Shown here: in pieces, positions 8,233 to 18,413 of the stretch
How the letters are laid out: every line of letters begins with the position of its first letter
How positions within the stretch are numbered: position 1 is the first letter of the stretch
NCBI RefSeq assembly: GCF_022376445.1
Contig: NW_025955545.1
Coordinates: forward strand, 1 to 21,399
Source of the DNA: Fomitopsis serialis
Lineage: Eukaryota > Basidiomycota > Agaricomycetes > Polyporales > Fomitopsidaceae
Direction of reading: 5' to 3'
DNA: 21,399 bases
The notes under the pieces: generated by a model
Seen by the model: only the letters and a program-made list of their open reading frames with translations
Told to the model about the DNA's origin: nothing
Databases searched by the model: none
Position numbers and translations under genes: made by a program

Positions 8233-9845
8233 ATGGCAGTCAAGGCAACCATTCGACCTGCGCCCAATGCGTTGACTGCGAAAAAGAAGAGATCCTCAGT
8301 AGGGGCGCCAGCACAACATGGCCAGAGCAGTCGGAAGGGGAAGAAAGCGTGGAGGAAAAATGTCGATATTGAAGAGGTTGAGGTGGGCATGGAGGAGCTG
8401 CGGGATGAAGAGAGGGTGACAGGGTGTGTCTTGAGGGCTACCTGGGTAGACTGTCAGCTAACGGTGCAGTGTTCATAGGTCGATCCTCCAGACGAAGCCG
8501 AACGAGGAGCTCTTCCAAGTAGACGTGAAAGGCGATGAGCAGAGTACGTCCTCTAATCCCATAGCGACGCCAGAAACTGAACATAGCTCTGTGTAGTCCG
8601 CAGGACACAGCCGAAGTTTTCGAAAGCCCTTCTCGCCTCTACCAAAATTCTCTCGCAGCGATCCGCCGTCCCAGCCGTCTTGTCGCGCACCACCTCCAAT
8701 CCGCTTAAGCGCAAAGCACTCACGCACGAAGAGAAGGGCCGTTTACTACGGATGGGTAAACGGCCTAGGAAGGGTCCCTTCAACGCGATCATCGACCCGA
8801 CGGAGACAGGTGCGGGGAGCGCAATGCTCGAGGTCAGCGAGGCTGCGAAAAAGAGCGGGACGTATGATGTCTGGGTAGACAGCTCTGTGCAGGGAGCGAC
8901 GGTGAAGGTACGCTCTATGTTATCTCTTAGCCATAAGACCCCCAAAATTCACCGTCGGCTGGACCCTAGCACCCAAAGACTCCCAATCCTCGTCTGCCTA
9001 TCTCCGTCCCCGCCGTCCCTGCCCCCCACGAAGGTACCTCCTACAATCCCCTCGTCACCGCACACCAAGAACTTCTCCGCACCGCCCACGAGATCGAAGA
9101 ACGCCGTCTCAAAGAGGTCGCAAAGCTCGAAGAGACGAAACGCAAGATCGATGCGGCACGCGGATTAGCCCCGCTCGAAGAAGCGGTGGGAGTCGCCTCG
9201 GGGATGTCAGTTCAGCCCGTCGACGACCTCGAAGCCGACCCAGCGCAGGACGATGTCAAGGAGCTTCTTCCAATGAAGAAGATGCCCCAGAGGAAGACCA
9301 AGCAGGAACGGCGGAAGGCAGAGCGGCAGCGCGCGGAGAAGCGCGCCCTCGCTGAGCGGGCGGCACGGAAACGCATGCTCGCGTCGGTCGACTCTGCGAA
9401 GGCACTGCGGAAGGCACTCGGGCAACGCCTCGTAGCGAGGGAGCGGCTGCACGTGCAGAGGCAGGAGAAGATGGAGGAGAGGCTGAGGAACGGTTTGGCA
9501 GGCCAGCGGCTAGGGAAGCACAAGGTGCCGGAGGGCGAGGTTGACGTGCAGCTGGGTGAGGATCTCACCGAGAGCTTGCGAGCGCTGAAGGTGGGTCCAT
9601 GGATGGTTTCCTGGGTGGATGTGAGCTGACTGCTCTTGTGCAGCCTGAAGGCAACCTGTTCCGCGATCGCTTTTTGAGCATGCAACATCGTGCGCTCATA
9701 GAGCCCCGCGTTCCTGTCCTGTGCGTCTTCATTCGTTAACTCTCGGAAACAACTTGCTGACGGCTCCGATAGACCCAAGAAACGCAGGATCAAAATCAAA
9801 GAGTACGAGAAGCATTCGTACAAGCGTTTCGACCAGGACCAATGA
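8233..9845 (+). CDS. NOP53: NOP53, ribosome biogenesis factor
   Basis: Nop53 (human GLTSCR2) acts in the nucleolus in late 60S maturation and recruits the exosome helicase Mtr4 to pre-27S/7S rRNA. I read six exons: 8233-8423, 8479-8543, 8597-8907, 8970-9590, 9644-9720 and 9773-9845, totalling 1338 nt and 445 aa, in the normal family range. Diagnostic blocks are RKGKKAWRKNVDIEEVE near the N terminus, LQTKPNEELFQVDVKGDEQ, SKALLASTKILSQRSAVPAV, the KRKALTHEEKGRLLRMGKR stretch, a long basic coiled-coil middle (TKQERRKAERQRAEKRALA) and the C-terminal RIKIKEYEKHSYKRFDQDQ. All splice phases agree. An upstream in-frame ATG at 8131 exists, but the family N terminus fits the 8233 start. It runs tail-to-tail with CSN1, with 247 bp between stop codons. 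Confidence 0.95.
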
Positions 9846-10092
9846 ACCTGTGCTTTGCTTCACGGACGGCATTTACCCTACCCGTATCTCTCTGCTTATT
9901 GCTTGCAGTCACGGAACACATCACTGTTGTATGCCTCATCATGGTCCGAGCCTTTGTGAGCCATGCAATGGAGTTCACGTTCAGTGCAAGCAATATTGTT
10001 CATCCATTGATACAAGGCAAGTAAACACCGCAGACTGGGAATGACGCGTGATATTGGTACAGTGACAATAGGTGCATGTTTAACACGGCTTG

Positions 10093-12449
10093 CTAGCCGT
10101 AGATGTCGGAGAGCAGAAGGTCGTTGGGATGGCTCGTCATCTGGCCACGCGGGGCCTTCACGATCAAGTCCGCTTGTTGCCTGACGCAAAAGTGAGCTTC
10201 ACCGAGAGGATACATGGCGTGCAGACGTACAGCCTCATGCGGAGCAGCAGCTTGCGGTTCGCGACCTGCATGGTCTCGCCGGAGCTAATCGCGCGCGCAA
10301 ACAACGCACTGCGCTGGTCCGTTTCCTTCGCCTTCAGTATCTGCATCGCGACGTCAGCACTCAAGCGACGGCGACGGGCATGGCGGGGCGCACCTTGTTC
10401 TGCCTGTCAACACGCGCCTGGATCTCGCCCGCCTGGATGAGCGCGACGACCTGACGCTCGAGCTCCTGGACGGTCCAGCCGAACGCGGTACTCATGCGCT
10501 CTAGCTTAATCGACGCGAAGGGTTGGAAGTACTGCACGAGCGCGCGGCTCCGGATGAGGTTCGTCAGGTTCGCCATGTGGTTCGTGAGGTGCACGTCGAG
10601 CGTGTGGCGCGTCTAGGAGGTGCACTCAGTACATGGTATCGATTAGGGAGGACGCGGGGCACGCACGGAGTAGCGTTCGAGGATCTCGAGCATGAGCTTG
10701 AAGCGGTTGCCCATGTAGGACTCGAGCAGCTCGCGCACGTACGGCTCCTGCTCGATGTACACGCCGAAGTTGTCGTTGTCGAGGATCTGCGTGCGGATCT
10801 GCTGCCGGGTGAACGTCGACAGCGCGCAGAGCGTCGTGTAGATCGCGACGTCGCCCGCCGCCATGAGCTGTCGCCGTCCCGCGTCAGTATAATGTCATCT
10901 CGACCCGCCAGCTACTTCCAGAAAGCGTACTCACCCTGCCGGCCCAGTCGCCTAGAGACTTGACGGAGCCAACCTTGAGGAAGGCTTGGGCGGCCTTCTC
11001 GTAGTTCCCTTGGCCGAGGTAGGACAGTGCGATACTGACGTCGAGCTTGCTCTGCACCTTCTCCCGCTCCGCTGCGCCCTTGTCTTTGCCTGTGGCGGCT
11101 GAAGCGGGTGCGGTGGGACCGGGACCTGGGGCGCGCGCGGCACTTGAAGTGGCGTCCAGTGCGGCGTCGGCTTTGAATACGTATGTAGACATGTGTGCGT
11201 AGTTCCGGTGCTCGATGAGGAGCTGTTCGTGGTATTAGCGTCAAGGAATAGCGCTGACAGTGGATATTATACAGTCATTTGCATAATGGCACAACAGCAA
11301 GCTTGGTCGGCCCTCTTTGGCTGGCCCCGACGCACCACCGGAGCTGGTCAGTCCCGTTGTGCGCAGAGTAGCCCATGACAATCTCTCCTCAGCCACGGGC
11401 ACGAAACTCACACACGACACTTAGCCTGCATCCACGCCACAGCGTATGAAGTGTAATCAGCAAGACACCAGGTATCCCGAACATTCCGGACGAGGAGCCC
11501 AGGTACTGTGGTCGTTCTGCCGATGTGTGCCGTAGCAGAAGTGGGCAGGGAGTCAGAACACCCTATGCTGGTAAACGCAACGCGACACCCATTATGCAAG
11601 CAACTGTAAGTGCACACAACAAACGCCAGCCGCACGCTGAACGGAGAGCGCATCAGCTGGTCCGAGACAGTCGTAAGCCGCTCGGACAAGTCGAGCCCTC
11701 ATCTCTTGTGCTCAGCCGTACAGGTTTGCTAGTGGTAGCGTGAGAAACCCGTAGTAAGACCACTCACCTCGAGGACCGAGAGACACATTTCAAGGACATG
11801 CTGGCTCGTCGTACAGTACTCACGCGACTTCGTGTAGTGCTTCAGCGCAGCGGCGTGGTCCCCAGAGTTCCGATAGAAATCACCTAGATCCCGGTATGCC
11901 ATCTAAAACGACTCGTCCTTAAGTACCAAGTTGGTCCATGGCACGACAACGCACGCACCCGGATACTTTCTTTGATCATGTTACTCGAGTATGTCTTGAG
12001 CTCGGTATCCAGTCTGATGCGCAGCACCTGATTCTTCTGCGTCGTCTCATCCAGCCACTCTTGGTTGAGATTGTGGACATCGGAGATGGGCGGAATTTCG
12101 CCGCTGGAAGTGACTGCAGTCTGCTCGTAGGTGGTTATGAGAGTGCGGTACAGGGTTGTGTCGTTCATCTGGAGCACCAGATCAAGCGCGGCGCGGAAGG
12201 CTTGCAAGGCCAAGGCTGGACATAGGGAGATGACTTGTATGTACCGCTCGACAGCAGATCGCCCTGGCAGCAGGGATTTCAGTGTACTGCTCATCTACTG
12301 AATGCACTACCCTCACCCGAGTACCCTGAACTGATTATCTCGAGGTCGAATGGATGCACATCGTCCGCCGGCAGAGTTGCAGGCCGCTTTCCAGCTACCT
12401 TTACTGACTCGTATTGCTGCTCGTTTTCGTCTATGATGTCGATATCCAT
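10093..12449 (-). CDS. CSN1: COP9 signalosome subunit 1 (CSN1)
   Basis: CSN1 is a PCI-domain scaffold subunit of the COP9 signalosome, which removes NEDD8 from cullin-RING ubiquitin ligases. I read eight exons: 12449-12317, 12263-11959, 11902-11768, 11222-10935, 10867-10667, 10612-10394, 10340-10231 and 10180-10093, totalling 1479 nt and 492 aa, a normal length. The N terminus is [17 protein letters not shown], followed by [19 protein letters not shown]. The helical-repeat region has [20 protein letters not shown] and [20 protein letters not shown]. The PCI domain holds [56 protein letters not shown] and [19 protein letters not shown]. The tail is [18 protein letters not shown] and ends in SDIYG. 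Six introns are 50-67 nt and one is 545 nt. The start lies 145 bp from the divergent tRNA-Ala(CGC). Confidence 0.95.
11223..11767 (-). other. unusually long CSN1 intron (545 nt)
   Basis: The flanking exons join as CLSVLE and [10 protein letters not shown] without a gap in the family sequence, so the whole interval is intron. It starts GTGAGT and ends AACAG. It is about ten times longer than the other CSN1 introns. Short frames on both strands resemble no known protein, and no tRNA or clear snoRNA box pair is evident. It may carry an old insertion. Confidence 0.75.
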
Positions 12450-12594
12450 GGTGTGAGAGTCGAAAGAGATGACTGTCGGGGCACAAGCTCAAGCTGAGTC
12501 GCAGCCGCCACAGACGCGCCAGTCCACAACGAGCCCGAGGACGCATGGCAGGAGCAACGCTGCTCTTGGACATCAAAGCCGCATACGCTACCGT

Positions 12595-12689
12595 GGGCAT
12601 TTGGCACAGTGGTAGCGCGCACGCTTCGCATCTTTGGTATTTGGGGTAATGCTTGCGTGAGGTCCAGGGTTCAATCCCCTGAATGTCCA
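12595..12689 (+). tRNA. tRNA-Ala(CGC) with a 23-nt intron
   Basis: The acceptor stem GGGCATT pairs with AATGTCC plus discriminator A and shows the alanine G3-U70 pair. The anticodon arm CACGC/GCGTG carries TT, anticodon CGC and A37. A 23-nt intron spans 12631-12653, and the T arm CAGGG-TTCAATC-CCCTG is perfect. Mature length is 72 nt. It differs from the UGC gene at 255 by a handful of bases and has no T-arm defect. It is divergent from CSN1. Confidence 0.93.
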
Positions 12690-12694
12690 TATTG

Positions 12695-12699
12695 TTTTT
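12695..12699 (+). terminator. Pol III terminator of tRNA-Ala(CGC)
   Basis: TTTTT begins six bases after the discriminator base of the tRNA gene. Another T run follows at about 12702. Confidence 0.7.
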
Positions 12700-13073
12700 C
12701 TTTTGTCTTCAAATGCTTCTCAAGGATGTTGATTCCTCGACCTTCTCGGTCCTCAGTGCTGATGTGCGCTCAAATGTTTTTTTTCGCTCAAGTGCTTTCT
12801 TGTTAAGTGCGCGGACTTATCAATCTGACTTTCACCAGTACTTTATCAGCGGATATCCGCGCATGCTTCGGGATGCCAAATCGCATATACACGACATGTA
12901 CTTCCCATAGGTCCGTATGTTCTGCGACGGCTATCTTAAGCCTGGATCACATCCGCTGCGTTCATCAAGCGTTCATTGTACAGGCTTGGCGATCCGCGTG
13001 TTGAACTCGTCCCGTTACGAATTTCGTGGTCACTCCCAGGTCCGAGTCTCTGAGACCATGCCCACCGAGTGAC
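12700..13073. other. intergenic between tRNA-Ala and the right arm
   Basis: Single-copy T-rich sequence. A plus-strand frame of 75 codons (12683-12910) overlaps the tRNA 3' end and has no recognisable motif. No RNA gene, repeat or promoter was identified with confidence. Confidence 0.4.
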
Positions 13074-13272
13074 GTCGATCCGCTGCATTGCACAAATGAC
13101 CACCCAAGGCGTGTACCTCTATTAGCAAACCGACCCATACGCATGGCTTCTGCCGCCGCGGCGATGGCTCGTCGCCCAGAGATTTCTAGGGGTATTGGCT
13201 GTCGACAGTTACCGTTCTCGCTAGTAACCCACTGTCGTCGGCTGTGGCTGCAACCACAAAGAACTAGGAAGG

Positions 13273-14678
13273 ATGCTTTCCCTGCGCGTTCTCCTAGCAT
13301 TCTTATTGGTGGGCCTTCATGTTATGCGAGTGCTGGACGGTGGACAGACGAATTGGAGGTGGGCAATACATGTACCATCCAGCCATTGGGAGAGGGACAG
13401 GACGATACAGACCAGGTCTGTCTAACTTCGCCAAGGGTGCGAACCATTACGTGACTACTTTGAACATTCGTGGACAGATTGAGGCTGCCATTGCGCGATG
13501 TGGCCATTACGGAACGACAGTCATCTCCGAGGGGGTCTACAATGTGACGAGGTAAGTGTGCTCGACGCTACTATCGACTCATAGCGGACTCACCAATGTA
13601 CAGGAAGATGATGTGGGACCTGGTCGAGGCCAGGGTGGACCTGCATGGTTATCTGAATGTGCGCATTGACGTCACGCTGCTCGCCGCTCGCTGACCTGGA
13701 ACCACAGTTCACAGCAAATCTGCCGTACTGGATCAACGCAGAAAACACATATCGTGTCGTGTACATCCAGGTGATCCAGTATACCGCATCAGGCAGGGAG
13801 CTCTTGCTGATAGTCTCTCTGCAGGACCAAGCATCGTGGTTCGTTGTCACAGGGCGCGACTTCACTCTCGATGCGCATAACACCGGTGGGATCATTGGCA
13901 ACGGGCAGTACTGGTGGAACTGGTACGGCACCACTAGCCGGCTCGGCGGCGACGGGCGGCCTATCGCCTTCACGCTCTGGCGCGTCCTGAGAGGCGTCAT
14001 CAAGGACTTCCGGATCGAGGGCCAGCCATTCTGGTGCAATACGGTCGCCGAGTCCAAGGACGTGGTATATGACGGGATGTATTGCAACGCGACGAACACA
14101 AATCCAGAGTACTGTGGGTACAAGTGAGCAACATTCGGATAGTGCTGCAGTTGATATAGCTTACATGCGTGCGGTAGCGTCGTCCCGAACACGGACGGTG
14201 AGTTCGGTCTCTGGACATGCGACGATGCCCCGGGTCTGACCTGGGCGTAGGTATCGATACGTTCAGAGTGGACAACGTCACGATGCTCAACTGGGATGTA
14301 AGTTCTGAATACCAGACATCGACTGGTAGTCCTGGTGGTCCTAACAAATTGAATAGATGACGTTAGGAGATGACTGTCTTGCGATCAAGGGTGTAGGCAG
14401 CCTTACCCACAGCTCGCAAAACGAAGCCTGACGGAACCATATAGAACTCCACAAATCTCTACGCTCAGAACATCACATGCCACGGCGGCAACGGGATCGC
14501 TGTTGGTTCCCTTGGGCAATATGCAAATCTCGCACGTACCAAGATTAAACGACCTCACTCGACGAAGGATCACTGACGCTGTGAGATGCAGTTTGACCGT
14601 GTCGAGAATGTGACTCTGGAAGACATTCGTGTAAGCAAATGTGTACAACAATTGACTCACGTTGATGTCGTACTGTAG
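13273..14678 (+). pseudogene. GH28 exo-polygalacturonase, broken and 3'-truncated right copy
   Basis: Exons 1-10 of the GH28 gene are recognisable and close to those at 2232-3683. The start (MLSLRVLLAFLLVGLHV) keeps a signal-peptide-like N terminus. Two extra bases in exon 1 (143 nt against 141) then shift the frame before the NTCTIQPLGEGQDDTDQ block. Later exons keep NTDGID, LGDDC and CHGGNGIAVGSLGQY. The donor after YANL is GC (14532-14533) where the left copy has GT. Exons 11-15, including the Y-F-K region and the C terminus, are absent: the sequence switches to B exactly at the acceptor before exon 11. The TATA-like element is also gone. A functional enzyme is very unlikely, although an upstream ATG at 13026 opens the downstream exon 1 frame without a signal peptide. 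Confidence 0.85.
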
Positions 14679-15562
14679 ACGGTACATAGTCACTGTCCGT
14701 ATATGGATAACTGTCTTGATATCGTACACGTGGCTACTGAACGCTTGCAAGTGAACCGCTGTGTCGCCATCCGGCGCTTGCCGGTGGGTGAATCGGTTGC
14801 CACCTTGCTGCCGCATGCGCGCAGCTTCCGAGGTATGTGCATTACGGGAAGACAAGCCGTCTGGCTTGTCGAAATCACAGATGTTTCGAGCTTTGAAGAA
14901 GGGGTCAATCTTCGAGATGTATCTTTTCTCACCCGGCGACGGCACTCTGCCAACTCGTATCGTAGTATTGAACGTCCCTCGATTCGAGTGGCATTCCAGG
15001 TAAGTGCAGAAATTTGCGATGTAGAGAGAAGCTGTATCAGACGACATCATGACACGACCTTTGCAGGCCGGTCAATACTTGTTCGGACTCGCCAGTGGGC
15101 TCGTAGTACGAGGGTCCTCGACCTGCTTCACGGTGAATGTGTACTCGCCGCGTACGCTCTGTGGCTGCGCGGCGTGGACGGTGCTGTTTTTTGTACACCA
15201 TATACGGCGTGCGTTGTTCTCGCATAGACGCTGATCGTACTGCCCAGCCCACACACCTTTATGTAAATGGATCTGGAGCAGAGGGTTAGGTATTATATGT
15301 GACTCGTGGTCCTCTTACTCAAAGAAGGCGCAGATGGATTGACGATGTCGCATTCACAGAGGACCTCAGGGTAGGGTACCGCTGCGTGTTAGTACTTACT
15401 GGCCTCTGTACAGTGCGCACGCCACGAGGAAGAGCGATACGAGAAGCCGCCCTCGAACCTCCTCGAACCGCACCGAGACCGGCTCACTAGCTAGTAGCCA
15501 CTCGTGCGGTGGGCACGGCTCCACGTTCTCGCTAGCTGGCCGGGATAATGGGCAGCGTGTTG
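14679..15562 (+). other. start of B in the right arm; open frame continues from GH28 exon 10
   Basis: From the joint, the phase set by GH28 exon 10 (VTLEDIR) stays open through TVHSHCPYMDNCLDIVHVA to SIRVAFQ at about 14999. A good GTAAGT donor follows, and a TTTGCAG acceptor at about 15066 continues as AGQYLFGLASGL. That is over 110 in-frame codons of B-derived sequence attached to the GH28 exons. The peptide is not recognised. In the left copy the same frame is broken. The opposite strand also has a 215-codon frame (14403-15050) that crosses the joint, so open length alone is weak evidence for coding. 15256-15490 matches left 6843-7030. Confidence 0.45.
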
Positions 15563-17136
15563 ATGGCTGGTCGACCATATGCGGCGGACAATGGAAGATC
15601 GACTGACCAATCACAGACGTGCGAAGCATGGCCGAAGCACCGCCGCCCCGATACCTCATTAGCCACGCGTTGGTGAGCCTTTCTCTCTCATACCGCCAGC
15701 TTGACGTGGACTGTCCATCGCACCGTGACTGCCATCGACCTACATTCAACCGCCGCAATCGCGCTCAGAAACTCTACAATCAGCCAAGACGTCATGGTCC
15801 AAGTTCACAAGGCCACAAACAAAGAGGTTGAGAAGTGGGATGTCATAGTGCCCGAAGAGGTATGTCTTGCGTAGCTTGAGCCCTTTTGTGCCACTGACGC
15901 AGAGCGTAATAGGCGGCTCGCGGGATCTATGACCACAAGAAGGAAGCACGGAGAGTCTCTCAGAGCAAGACGATAGGTTCGGGCAAGGCGCCCCAGCTGA
16001 CGCAGTGCGCGACACCCGTGCCCACCACGCCCTCTAGTCGCAAGCGGCGAGCAACGGTCGCCAGTGGCGGCATTGAAGACGCTGTGAACCAATCAGCTAC
16101 GAGTAACAAGCGATCGAAGTACAAACGGGAGAGCGCTGCCAGCGCTGCTCGGATCGAAAGGTCGTGGGGCGGACCAGTCTCTGGAACGACTCTAGAGCCA
16201 CCGGCAGTGTATACGCTCGCGTCGAACGCAACTAGTCATAATCTCGACGATTCGCAACGGCAACTACGCAGCTTCAAACTTCCGCCGCCTCCCCGCGGCC
16301 ATACTGCAGGAGGTAGTAGTTCAACTGCTCCGGAGCAAGTCCCCACGTATAGGCATGCTGAGGAGAAACAGTGTACTCAGCCTGTGCCAAGTCTCAGGAA
16401 CCTGGCCTTCCCCGGAGTCGGACTCCAGGACTCCGTGGATCCTATCCCTCAACCTCACCCCACTGATGATCCGCTGCCCACTTCGCGGCCGTGGCTATTA
16501 CCTGCCATTGACATCGCCGGCTCTGAGTGGCAACGGCCTGAAGTCCCACGTGCTATTAAGCCACTCCCTCGCTGGGCGAGGATCTCTACTGGCACAACGA
16601 GCGCACAAGTGCACCCTCAAACCACGCCGTCACCGGGTTCTGTCAACAAAGGAGAATCACTCACTATGGGTATCGCGCCAGGTGCGGTCCCATCGGCAGT
16701 ACCGTCGTGGTCGATGGCAACCCCGGACTACGTGAATCCACACACAGCAGGTGACTTACCAGGGTGGCACTCGTCCGTCTCGAGCGAGGGGCTGTCTCAA
16801 TTTCCCCCGCCGATATTCACTGCCGAGCCAAGCGACGCTGCGACCGGGAGCAGCCCGTTGGAACATCAGTCACCTTCTATGCCATCGGCGGACTCGGATG
16901 GATATACGTCCACCGGATACGGCACACCCGCGTCCAGTAATCCAGCCATTAGTGACACCGACGATGACGATGGGGACTCGGAACCTTTCGAGCCGTCGGG
17001 CAAGGATCCCACATTCTGGCGCTGGATGGATGCTGTCTATGTGCGACTGGGTGAGAAGCTGGAGACGCACTATCAGCCGAGGCCTCAGGCGCCAGGCAAA
17101 GTTGAACAATTACTCATAACTGACATTGACTATTGA
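15563..17136 (+). CDS. gene 2, right copy: unrecognised Ser/Pro-rich protein
   Basis: My model has three exons (15563-15618, 15700-15859, 15913-17136) with phases that agree, giving 479 aa. The last two exons are more secure; the first ATG is a proposal, and ATG 15794 is an alternative. I do not recognise the family. Features visible: a short structured N-terminal part (VQVHKATNKEVEKWDVIVPE, then AARGIYDHKKEARRVSQSK), basic clusters that could act as nuclear signals (SSRKRRAT and NKRSKYKRE), and a long low-complexity Ser/Pro/Thr middle. An acidic run DTDDDDGDSEPFEPSG leads into KDPTFWRWMDAVYVRLGE at about residues 435-453. That block is almost identical in the left copy, while the middle is highly diverged. 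The stop codon lies inside a 20-bp palindrome. It could be a nuclear regulator, but that is inference only. Confidence 0.6.
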
Positions 17137-17147
17137 CGTCAATAGTC
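17128..17147. repeat. 20-bp perfect palindrome overlapping the gene 2 stop
   Basis: GACTATTGACGTCAATAGTC is its own reverse complement. The last gene 2 codons, GAC TAT TGA, form its left half. The centre TGACGTCA is a full CRE-type bZIP site. The left copy keeps 16 bp of it at 5675-5690. Confidence 0.85.
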
Positions 17148-17479
17148 TCTGACATACGTTCAGACCAAGATACACCTTGCGATTACAGCGAGTTTCATCC
17201 ATACTAGTAAATCTCTTGACTGCATGTTATTGGGTTTGATAACTGTAGATGAATACAGTGACTGCATTACGAGACGAGCGTGGACCAACGTAAAAGCGAC
17301 TCGGACACAGGATCTTACCTATCATACTCGAGCCTCCTTGTTCGTGCAGGTAATAATGAGCTTCTGATAGAACAGCTTTTGTCTGATCGCTGGTCGCCGC
17401 ATAACGAATACATCATGGCGCGTGTGACCTGACTTCGTCAGTAGTGAATGTGTTGCCTTCCAGGATAAGAGACTGGCAT

Positions 17480-17519
17480 GTTATGAGTGAATACGCAAAG
17501 TTGAATAATCACTCATAAC
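17480..17519. repeat. imperfect palindrome, GTTATGAGTG arms (right, proximal)
   Basis: GTTATGAGTGAATA and TAATCACTCATAAC face each other across 12 bases. This is the counterpart of 5310-5349. The outer ten bases of each arm are perfectly complementary. Confidence 0.75.
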
Positions 17520-18370
17520 AAACCAGGGTCTCATCCCCTGGGGTTGCCGGATAATGAAAAGGGAGCATTCTTTGTACGGATACAACTGTTCTCGAGTCGC
17601 GCCTGACAGTAAACATAGCGATGGAGATCCCAGAAGTAACGTCACTCACGTGTACTCATACAGGCGACACGGAGATGAGCGACTGAAGAAGAAGGCCTGA
17701 GGTGCGCGTCTCCTGGTACCTGGTCACTGGGTAGTCGCTGGTCCCACTGAAAGAGAAGTCGAAATAGGATGCCGAAGGCAGGAGGATCGAAGGGGAGACC
17801 GACAGCAGTGAGACATGGGCCGTTGGACGCCGGAGAGAAGCGAGCGCCACACATCACGGACTCGTGCGCGACAGACATGCTACCGTACATTAGCTTGCGG
17901 CGGGAGATGCGACGACTCTTACGGAGGGCGAGAGTCATCCGTATGAACCGACGGCGTGTGGTGATCGTCACCATATGTCGTCCTCTGTAGGTCCCTGCAA
18001 ACCGGAAGGTACGTCAGTGGCGATGAAGGGGGAGAAGGAACTCGAAGTATCGCACACCAGAGCTGACCGAGACTCGCAGTGGCATGAAATACGAATGACT
18101 ATGCATCAAGTGTGTTCATGCCATGTCAAGGTAATGAAAATCATTAAAACCAAGGATCGCTGCGAGTAATAGTCATTTCTGGGCCGTATGATTCAAGCCG
18201 AATACGGAGTCGGACTGTCGAGACGAGACAGTGAAGGAGATTCTTGGGGAATATCTGCGAAGGACCTGGTGTCACTGAGCGTATTGGCCACAAGCTGATA
18301 TGTCCACGTATCTCGGATGAGAGCTTGTAACTCAGGAGGTGTGCTTGATCTTCAGACAGCGGCACGGCAA

Positions 18371-18413
18371 GTTACGAGTGATTACTCACGCAGCAGGTGT
18401 AATCACTCATCAC
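18371..18413. repeat. imperfect palindrome, GTTACGAGTGATTAC arms (right, distal)
   Basis: GTTACGAGTGATTAC faces GTAATCACTCATCAC. This is the counterpart of 4408-4453, with different substitutions in the outer arms but an intact inner stem. Confidence 0.7.

Noticed and set aside
1606..14678. Repeat-induced point mutation as the cause of decay in the copies
   Set aside because: The breaks are indels, one TGG to TGA and one GT to GC. There is no excess of C-to-T changes or TA-rich drift.
14403..15050. 215-codon minus-strand frame in the right arm
   Set aside because: It crosses the A/B joint and lies antisense to recognisable GH28 exons, so it is most likely a chance open frame.
14990..15120. 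IRVAFQ|AGQYLFG resembles the GQY segment of FAD-binding ferric reductases
   Set aside because: Only a few residues agree. No HPFT motif, NAD-binding motif or membrane helices follow, so a function call would be unsupported.
15563..17136. Gene 2 as a mating-type homeodomain protein, suggested by duplicate copies with a variable middle
   Set aside because: No homeodomain (WFxNRR) motif is visible, and the usual mating-type neighbours are absent.
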